Origin: an uncultured Clostridia bacterium
GTDB lineage: Bacteria; Bacillota; Clostridia; Oscillospirales; Acutalibacteraceae
DNA: 5,646 nt
Reading direction: 5' to 3'
NCBI GenBank assembly: GCA_947168785.1
Contig: CAMVNL010000183.1
Coordinates: forward strand, 1-5,646
Numbering within the stretch: the stretch's first letter is position 1; each line of letters starts with the position of its first letter. The notes below the pieces were generated by a model. The model ran no database searches and was not told the DNA's origin. It saw only the letters and a program-made list of their open reading frames with translations. Shown here in pieces: positions 1 to 4,392 of this stretch. A program made the position numbers and the translations under genes.

Positions 1-79
1 CCGGCTGTTCCGCCGCCGTCTCAGGCTCTTCTTTTTTCTCCGGCTCCTTCGCCGTGTTCTGCTTCTTTTCTTTCGCCAT
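1..79 (-). CDS. grpE: GrpE nucleotide exchange factor, N-terminal fragment (partial, leaves window)
   Basis: Only the first 26 codons are in the window; the gene continues past base 1. The ATG at 79-77 is preceded by a strong Shine-Dalgarno sequence, AAAGGAG (94-88), 8 nt upstream. The visible peptide starts MAKEKKQNTAKEPEKK and is almost entirely Lys, Glu, Ala, Pro and Gln. GrpE proteins usually begin with this kind of low-complexity, highly charged, disordered segment before their long coiled coil. The identification rests mainly on position: the gene directly follows hrcA on the same strand, as in the hrcA-grpE-dnaK-dnaJ operon of Firmicutes. GrpE acts in the cytoplasm as a dimer that releases ADP from DnaK. 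No conserved GrpE domain residue is visible, so the name is an inference from context and composition. Confidence 0.7.
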   Translation of the reverse strand, partial: MAKEKKQNTAKEPEKKEEPETAAEQP

Positions 80-87
80 GTATCTCT

Positions 88-94
88 CTCCTTT
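88..94 (-). promoter_or_regulatory. Ribosome binding site of grpE
   Basis: Read on the minus strand, the sequence is AAAGGAG followed by 8 nt and ATG. It is a near-perfect anti-16S match and fixes the start of the partial gene at base 79. It also shows that grpE is translated independently rather than by coupling to hrcA, whose stop lies over 100 nt upstream. Confidence 0.7.
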
Positions 95-176
95 GTCCGG
101 GAAGTTGCTGATGTTTCGGTAAATCTGTGGGGTTCGTCACTGTCGGATGCGTATCTCCGCACTCCGCTCTGTAACT

Positions 177-204
177 ATTGCCTATTGCCTATTGCCTATT
201 GCCT
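177..204. repeat. Four perfect tandem copies of a 7-bp unit in the hrcA-grpE spacer
   Basis: The unit ATTGCCT (AGGCAAT on the minus strand) is repeated four times without mismatch, at 177-183, 184-190, 191-197 and 198-204. The last copy covers two bases of the hrcA stop codon (TAG, 205-203). Read in the hrcA direction, the array gives TAG every 7 nt, so it places stop codons in all three frames directly after hrcA. The rest of the 123-bp spacer (80-202) shows no clear promoter, no hairpin-plus-T-run terminator and no small gene, in keeping with read-through from hrcA into grpE. The array could be a slippage-prone microsatellite or one instance of a dispersed clostridial repeat family. Confidence 0.95.
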
Positions 205-1228
205 ACTTACTCAGTTCCTCCAGCGCCGCGCCCGTCACGCCGCAGATGTATTTCACCAGGGGGATGATCCGCGCGTAGTCGCTCTTGGTGGAACCGATGA
301 CCGCCACAGTGCCGCCCTGTCCGCCGCCGGGCTTGTAGGGGGCCCGGATGATGGTGGCGCCCCGCAGGCAGGCGAACTCATTCTCGTTGCCGATGCTCAG
401 CTCCACCGGCGCGTCGGTGGAGGTCCGCAGCAGCCGCTGCAGCGCCTCTTCATTGCCCAGCAGTTCCAGAATCTCCGGCGCGCTGCTCCGCAGGTCCGGG
501 ATGTTCAGCAGGTTGGCGTGTCCCTTTACCGTCACGGTGGATTCCGACGCGGCGGAAACGCACTCGTAGAACGAAACCAGCAGGGGCATCAGGTCCAGCG
601 CTTTTTCGCCCAGCGAGGCGGCGGCGGACTGGATCCTGGCCGCTGTGATGCCGCTGAGGGGGATCCCCGTGAAGTTGGCGGAAATCACGTTGTAGAACAG
701 CTCCATGGTCTCGTAGTCCGGCTCTTTTTCCAGCCGGGCGATCCGGCTTTTCAGCACGCCGGAGGAGGCGGAGACCAGCACCATCACGTTTTTGTTCCCC
801 ACGGGCACCAGCTGGGCGTTGCGGATGTCCGCGCCCTCCGGGTCGGGGGAGGAGACTGCCGCCGCGCAGCCGGTCAGCTCCGCCAGGATCTCGCAGATCT
901 GCGACAGCACTGCGTTGGAATCGCCTTCCGAATGGTCGATCCGGGAGAGGATGCGGAAGATATCCGCGTCCGACGGGGCGTAGTTCTGCAGCAGCCTGTC
1001 GATATAATAACGGTAGCCTTTGTCGGAGGGCACCCGGCCGGCCGAGGTGTGGGGCTGGTCCAGATATCCTTTTTCCGACAGGTAGGCCATCTCGTTGCGG
1101 ATGGTGGCGGGGGATACCGACAGCGGCAGCATTGCGGCAAGAAACTTGGAACCGACCGGCTCGCCTGTGGCAATAAAGCGTTCCACGATGGCGGAAAGGA
1201 TCTGTTCTTTTCTGTCCGAAAGCTCCAC
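203..1228 (-). CDS. hrcA: Heat-inducible transcription repressor HrcA
   Basis: This is a 341-residue protein, the usual length for HrcA, the repressor of class I heat-shock genes. HrcA binds the CIRCE operator as a dimer and needs GroEL to stay active, so unfolded protein that occupies GroEL relieves repression. The N-terminal winged helix is clear at residues 1-80: PVGSKFL at 24-30, the recognition-helix region SPATIRNEM at 39-47, and the wing HTSAGRVPSDKGYRYYID at 60-77. The GAF-like middle and the dimerising C-terminus follow, with SIGNENEF at 278-285 and GSTKSDY at 312-318, the latter a variant of the usual GPTRMDY. The start is GTG (1228-1226), not ATG. It is supported by GGGAG 7 nt upstream and by the fit to the HrcA N-terminus. 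The gene heads an operon with grpE and lies just downstream of a perfect CIRCE, so it is autoregulated. Confidence 0.97.
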   Translation of the reverse strand: MELSDRKEQILSAIVERFIATGEPVGSKFLAAMLPLSVSPATIRNEMAYLSEKGYLDQPHTSAGRVPSDKGYRYYIDRLLQNYAPSDADIFRILSRIDHSEGDSNAVLSQICEILAELTGCAAAVSSPDPEGADIRNAQLVPVGNKNVMVLVSASSGVLKSRIARLEKEPDYETMELFYNVISANFTGIPLSGITAARIQSAAASLGEKALDLMPLLVSFYECVSAASESTVTVKGHANLLNIPDLRSSAPEILELLGNEEALQRLLRTSTDAPVELSIGNENEFACLRGATIIRAPYKPGGGQGGTVAVIGSTKSDYARIIPLVKYICGVTGAALEELSK

Positions 1229-1235
1229 GGTATCA

Positions 1236-1240
1236 CTCCC
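1236..1240 (-). promoter_or_regulatory. Ribosome binding site of hrcA, supporting a GTG start
   Basis: On the minus strand GGGAG is followed by 7 nt and then GTG at 1228-1226. There is no in-frame ATG nearby that fits the family N-terminus. The site lies 18 nt from the edge of CIRCE, so repressor bound to the DNA and the initiation region are close together. Confidence 0.65.
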
Positions 1241-1257
1241 TGTTCTGCTTTGCTAAG

Positions 1258-1284
1258 TTAGCACTCTCATTGCCTGAGTGCTAA
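1258..1284. promoter_or_regulatory. CIRCE operator (HrcA binding site), perfect inverted repeat
   Basis: The sequence is TTAGCACTC-N9-GAGTGCTAA, with 9-bp arms at 1258-1266 and 1276-1284 and a 9-bp spacer. It matches the classical CIRCE consensus at every arm position. It lies between the hrcA promoter (-10 at 1295-1300) and the hrcA start, beginning a few bases after the predicted transcription start. Bound HrcA would therefore block promoter clearance, and the transcript would carry the hairpin in its leader. It lies about 110 bp upstream of the predicted start of the divergent gene, so control of that gene by HrcA is less likely. Confidence 0.98.
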
Positions 1285-1294
1285 CTCTGTTAAT

Positions 1295-1323
1295 AATATA
1301 TACCATTTTTCCGCCGTTGTCAA
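1295..1323 (-). promoter_or_regulatory. Sigma-A type promoter of the hrcA operon
   Basis: On the minus strand a perfect -35 box TTGACA (1323-1318) is followed by a 17-bp spacer and a -10 box TATATT (1300-1295), five of six matches to TATAAT. Transcription should begin near 1288, only a few bases before CIRCE. A-tracts directly upstream of the -35 box could act as an UP element. This is a strong vegetative promoter held down by HrcA, the standard arrangement for class I heat-shock operons. Confidence 0.88.
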
Positions 1324-1360
1324 GAGATTTTTTTTGTTTTTAAAAATTTCGCAAAAAATA
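1324..1360. promoter_or_regulatory. A-tract-rich segment between two divergent promoters (possible shared UP element)
   Basis: The segment holds T8 at 1328-1335, T5 at 1337-1341, A5 at 1342-1346 and A6 at 1353-1358, with spacing close to one helical turn between the later tracts. It sits immediately upstream of both -35 boxes, that of hrcA on the left and that of the kinase-like gene on the right. A-tracts in this place commonly contact the RNA polymerase alpha subunit and bend DNA. That role is inferred here; the tracts themselves are plain to see. Confidence 0.45.
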
Positions 1361-1389
1361 TTGTGCAATCGACAGGATTATGCTATACT
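1361..1389 (+). promoter_or_regulatory. Probable promoter of the pseudokinase (-cysE-cysS) transcript
   Basis: TTGTGC (1361-1366) is followed by a 17-bp spacer and TATACT (1384-1389). The -10 box is preceded by TG one base away (TGCTATACT), giving an extended -10 element that can offset the weak -35 (three of six matches). Transcription would begin near 1396, leaving a leader of about 55 nt to the ATG at 1451. An alternative -35, TCGACA at 1369-1374, has no -10 box at good spacing. No T-box, riboswitch or attenuator fits in this short A/T-rich leader. Confidence 0.5.
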
Positions 1390-1438
1390 GCATTATATAT
1401 CAGAGTATTTTCTTTTCTTAATTAAAATATTATATAAT

Positions 1439-1442
1439 GGAG
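1439..1442 (+). promoter_or_regulatory. Ribosome binding site deciding the start of the PASTA pseudokinase
   Basis: GGAG lies 8 nt before the ATG at 1451. The reading frame stays open upstream to a TTG at 1334, but those 39 extra codons are A/T-rich, cross the predicted promoter and have no Shine-Dalgarno sequence. The ATG also places the zinc ribbon at the very N-terminus, as is usual in related proteins. Confidence 0.7.
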
Positions 1443-1450
1443 TGGAACCG

Positions 1451-3652
1451 ATGCAGGATATTTCGAAGCTTTGCATGATCTGTTTAAGCGTAAAAGATGA
1501 GAACGACGTATGTCCCCGCTGCAAAAGGAATATCGCGGTCCGGCAGGAGGCGCCTCTGCTTCCGCTGAAAAGTATTATCAATGAAAGATATTGTATTGCC
1601 AAGGCCATGAAGCGCAACGGCGAGGGCGTGACCTATGCGGCCTACGACCTCACGCTGGATAAGCCAGTCTCGGTGCGGGAGTTTTTCCCCGAGTCCATCG
1701 CCTCCCGCAGCTATGACGAGCTGACGGTGGTGCCCGCGGCGGGCAGCGAGAGCGATTTCAGCAGCTGCCGCGCCTCGTTCATTGAGCTGTGGACGAAGCT
1801 GATGCGCCTGAAAGGCCTTTCCGCGCTGATTACCGTGACGGACGTCTTTCAGTCCAACTCCACCGCCTACGCGGTCTATGAGGAATCGGAGCTGGTCAAC
1901 CTGAACGGCTATCTGAACAACACCGCCGACGGCTATATGCCCTGGGAGAAGGCCCGCATCCTGTTCATGCCGGTGCTCTCCACCCTCGGCACCCTGCACA
2001 CCTCCGGCGTGCTGCACCGGGGCATCAACCCCAAATCCTTTATCTTCTCCAAAGACGGCAAGCTGAAGCTGACCGATTTCTGCGCCGAGCAGGCCAGGAC
2101 CCTGCTGAGCGATATCGAGCCTGAGTTCTTCGAGGGCTACACCCCCTATGAGCAGTATTCCGCCGACGGTAATATAGGCGCATGGAGCGATATTTATTCA
2201 TTCTGCGCGGTGATCTACCGGACGCTGGTGGGCAGGGACCCCATCGACGCCAAGGTGCGCGCGGTGGAGGATAAGCTGATGATCCCGGCGAAGTTCGCCG
2301 AGCTGATCCCCAGCTACGTCATCAACGCGATGATCAACGGCATGCAGATCATGCCGGAGGACCGTACCCGCAACATCGAGCAGCTGCGCAGCAATCTTTC
2401 TACCGTGCAGCGCAGCTTTGAGACCCATACCGATCCCTCCAAGTACACGCCGGCGGCCCCCATCGGCGACCCGCTGGCAGATCCCGTCCCCACCCGTGAG
2501 CGCGTGGATAACCCGGTGCCCTCCTACAACAGCTACGCCCAGCGGATGCAGGGCATGCAGTCGGAGCGCCCCGCTCCCGCGCCTGTCCCCCCGGCGGCCC
2601 CGCCCCGCAAGGAGCCCTCTTACGGCGCGCCGATCGAGGGCTATTCCCAGCCGGTGTCCGGTTTCGGCGCCAGACAGGCGGAGCCGGAGCCCGTCTTTAC
2701 CCATCAGGTGACTGCTTCCGAGCCGCCGGTGCCCCCCGTGCCCCCCGTGTATTCCGAGGCGGTGCGTCCCGCGCCGCAGCATGAGGATCCCGTCCCCACC
2801 GCCGAGCGCGCGCCCCGCTATCAGGAGCCGGTGCAGACCGTGCGCCGCGCCCCGCAGTACGCCGAGCCGGAACGCGTTTCCACCGCCGGCGAGCGGGTGG
2901 ATGAATACCGCCGGGCGGTGGAGGAGGTCCGCCGGCTGGACGAGGAAAAGCGCGAGCGGAAAAAGAAGAGCCTCATCGCCCTGCTGGTGGTGCTGGTGAT
3001 CCTGCTGCTGGGCGTGGTGGGCGTGCTGGCCCATGAGATGATGAACCCCGGCGCAGGCTGGTTCGGCGGCAACACCGCCGAGACGACCACCGCGGCGGCC
3101 ACCATGGTGAAGGTGCCCGACTTCAAAACGAGCCGCATCACCGATATCATGAACAACCAGACGTTTACCACGAACTTCACCATTATCCAGAAGGCGCAAA
3201 GCTCCGATACGGTGGCGGAAGGCACCGTGCTGGATCAGGATATCGTTTCCGGTCAGATGGTGCCGCAGGGCACCGTGATCACGCTGACCGTCAGCAGCGG
3301 CGCCAAGATGGTCAAGATCCCGGACGTTTCCGGTCACACGTATGAAGCGGCGGAAGAGACGCTGAAAGCGCTGGGCTTCAAATGCTCCAAGTCCTCCCGT
3401 CAGAACGACGGCACCCACGCCCCCAACACCGTGGCGGAGACCTCTCCGCTGGCGGGCTCGGAGGTCAAGGAGGGCTCTCTGGTGATGATCGTCCTGTGGA
3501 AGGACGCGGAGACCACCGCGCCGGTGATCGATATCGGTCAGCAGGCCCAGACCACGGTGCCGCCCACCACGGCGGCTCCCGTCACCGAAGCGCCCACTGA
3601 AAGCACGGAGCCTGAGCCCACCGAAGCGCCGGAACAGGAAGTCGTGGACTGA
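1451..3652 (+). CDS. Zinc-ribbon, kinase-fold (predicted pseudokinase), two-PASTA membrane protein
   Basis: This is a 733-residue protein. A zinc ribbon opens it (Cys8, Cys11, Cys21, Cys24). A kinase-like domain follows at about 45-320, then a Pro-rich linker at about 330-475, a charged helix at 480-506, one membrane helix at about 507-527, PASTA domains at about 552-616 and 620-684, and a Thr/Pro/Glu-rich tail. Lys504-506 place the kinase fold in the cytoplasm and PASTA outside, where such domains bind muropeptides or beta-lactams. The fold is supported by KPVSVREFFP (71-80), LHRGINPKSF (188-197), LTDF (207-210), TPYEQY (231-236) and WSDIYS (245-250). Catalytic residues are missing: the VAIK lysine is Arg76, the HRD aspartate Gly191, the metal-binding asparagine Ser196, and DFG reads DFC (209-211). 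The nucleotide loop lacks its first two glycines. Catalysis is therefore unlikely; sensing or scaffolding is inferred. It is not PrkC/Stk1, which keeps these residues. The 33-nt gap to cysE suggests co-transcription. Confidence 0.88.
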   Translation: MQDISKLCMICLSVKDENDVCPRCKRNIAVRQEAPLLPLKSIINERYCIAKAMKRNGEGVTYAAYDLTLDKPVSVREFFPESIASRSYDELTVVPAAGSESDFSSCRASFIELWTKLMRLKGLSALITVTDVFQSNSTAYAVYEESELVNLNGYLNNTADGYMPWEKARILFMPVLSTLGTLHTSGVLHRGINPKSFIFSKDGKLKLTDFCAEQARTLLSDIEPEFFEGYTPYEQYSADGNIGAWSDIYSFCAVIYRTLVGRDPIDAKVRAVEDKLMIPAKFAELIPSYVINAMINGMQIMPEDRTRNIEQLRSNLSTVQRSFETHTDPSKYTPAAPIGDPLADPVPTRERVDNPVPSYNSYAQRMQGMQSERPAPAPVPPAAPPRKEPSYGAPIEGYSQPVSGFGARQAEPEPVFTHQVTASEPPVPPVPPVYSEAVRPAPQHEDPVPTAERAPRYQEPVQTVRRAPQYAEPERVSTAGERVDEYRRAVEEVRRLDEEKRERKKKSLIALLVVLVILLLGVVGVLAHEMMNPGAGWFGGNTAETTTAAATMVKVPDFKTSRITDIMNNQTFTTNFTIIQKAQSSDTVAEGTVLDQDIVSGQMVPQGTVITLTVSSGAKMVKIPDVSGHTYEAAEETLKALGFKCSKSSRQNDGTHAPNTVAETSPLAGSEVKEGSLVMIVLWKDAETTAPVIDIGQQAQTTVPPTTAAPVTEAPTESTEPEPTEAPEQEVVD

Positions 3653-3685
3653 ACAATTTCGACATATGTAACAGGCGGATAAATC

Positions 3686-4351
3686 ATGCTCTGCAACTAT
3701 TTTACACAATTGAAGGAGGATATCGCGTGCGTCAAAGAACGGGACCCCGCGGCCACCTCCGGCCTTGAGATCCTGCTGCTCTATCCGGGCCTCAAGGCAG
3801 TGCGCGCCCATCGCAGGGCGCACTGGTTCTATGAACACGATATGCACCTGATCGCGCGGTACATTTCACAGCGCGCGGCAAGAAAAACGAATATCGAGAT
3901 CCACCCCGGCGCCAAGATCGGCAAGCGGTTCTTTATCGACCACGGCACCGGCGTGGTGATCGGCGAAACGGCGGAGGTGGGCGACGACGTGACCATCTAT
4001 CAGGGGGTCACGCTGGGCGGCACCGGCAAGGACGTGGGCAAGCGCCACCCCACGGTGGGCGACCACGTCATGATCGGCGCGGGCGCCAAGGTGCTGGGGC
4101 CGTTCTCCATCGGCGATAACGCCAAGATCGCCGCCGGCTCCGTCGTGCTGAACGAGATCCCCGAAAACTGCACCGCCGTGGGCGCGCCCGCCCACGTCGT
4201 CAAACGGGACGGCGTTCGTGTTGACCAGCTGGATCAGGTCAACATCCCCGACCCCGTGGCCCAGGAGCTGGCCAAGCTCAACCGCCGGATCGAAGAACTG
4301 GAGACAGAACTTCACCGGCTGCAGGCGCCGACAAGCGGGAGTAATTGCTAA
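3686..4351 (+). CDS. cysE: Serine O-acetyltransferase (short Firmicutes type)
   Basis: The enzyme transfers acetyl from acetyl-CoA to L-serine, giving O-acetylserine, the committed step of cysteine synthesis in the cytoplasm. The protein is 221 residues, the short form without the long N-terminal domain of E. coli CysE. LKEDIACVKERDPAA (9-23) and AHRRAHWFY (41-49) mark the N-terminal helices. The left-handed beta-helix starts at EIHPGAKIG (71-79) and holds catalytic His86 in IDHGTG (84-89), with Glu71 at the place of E. coli Asp143 as in Bacillus. LGGTGKDVGKRHP (110-122) forms the serine/CoA loop with His121, and GAGAKVLGP (131-139) follows. A predicted coiled coil (about 191-213) ends the protein. 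The last residue is Cys, not the Ile that docks into CysK in classical cysteine synthase complexes. ATG at 3686 follows AGGCGG by 7 nt. The gene lies between the pseudokinase gene and cysS. Confidence 0.96.
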   Translation: MLCNYFTQLKEDIACVKERDPAATSGLEILLLYPGLKAVRAHRRAHWFYEHDMHLIARYISQRAARKTNIEIHPGAKIGKRFFIDHGTGVVIGETAEVGDDVTIYQGVTLGGTGKDVGKRHPTVGDHVMIGAGAKVLGPFSIGDNAKIAAGSVVLNEIPENCTAVGAPAHVVKRDGVRVDQLDQVNIPDPVAQELAKLNRRIEELETELHRLQAPTSGSNC

Positions 4352-4392
4352 TTTCACATTTATCATGATTATCGCAAAACAGGAGAAGAGAT

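Noticed and set aside
80..202. Possible terminator or promoter between hrcA and grpE
   Set aside because: No GC-rich hairpin with a T-run and no paired -35/-10 boxes are visible in the minus-strand direction; the repeat array there is direct, not inverted.
185..1261. A 358-codon open frame on the plus strand opposite hrcA
   Set aside because: It is the antisense shadow of hrcA in GC-rich DNA; its product is low-complexity Gly/Arg/His/Gln-rich and matches no family, while the minus strand encodes a clear HrcA.
1258..1284. CIRCE read as an intrinsic terminator hairpin
   Set aside because: The arms match the CIRCE consensus exactly and lie between the hrcA promoter and start codon, with no U-run following in the hrcA direction.
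1433..1438. Perfect TATAAT as a possible -10 box just before the pseudokinase start
   Set aside because: It would start transcription around 1445, removing the ribosome binding site from the mRNA, and there is no acceptable -35 box 16-18 bp upstream.
1334..1450. Upstream TTG start that would add 39 residues to the pseudokinase
   Set aside because: There is no Shine-Dalgarno sequence, the stretch is A/T-rich noncoding-like, and it contains the predicted promoter; the ATG at 1451 has GGAG at 8 nt.
3713..3729. Strong internal AAGGAGGAT followed by GTG inside cysE, as an alternative start
   Set aside because: The GTG is out of frame and leads to a stop after 13 codons; the purine run simply encodes the conserved Lys-Glu-Asp of the CysE N-terminus.
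2198..3847. A 549-codon open frame on the minus strand opposite the pseudokinase and cysE
   Set aside because: Shadow of high third-position GC on the plus strand. The product is His/Gly/Arg-rich without domains, has no convincing ribosome binding site and spans the gap between two well-supported genes.
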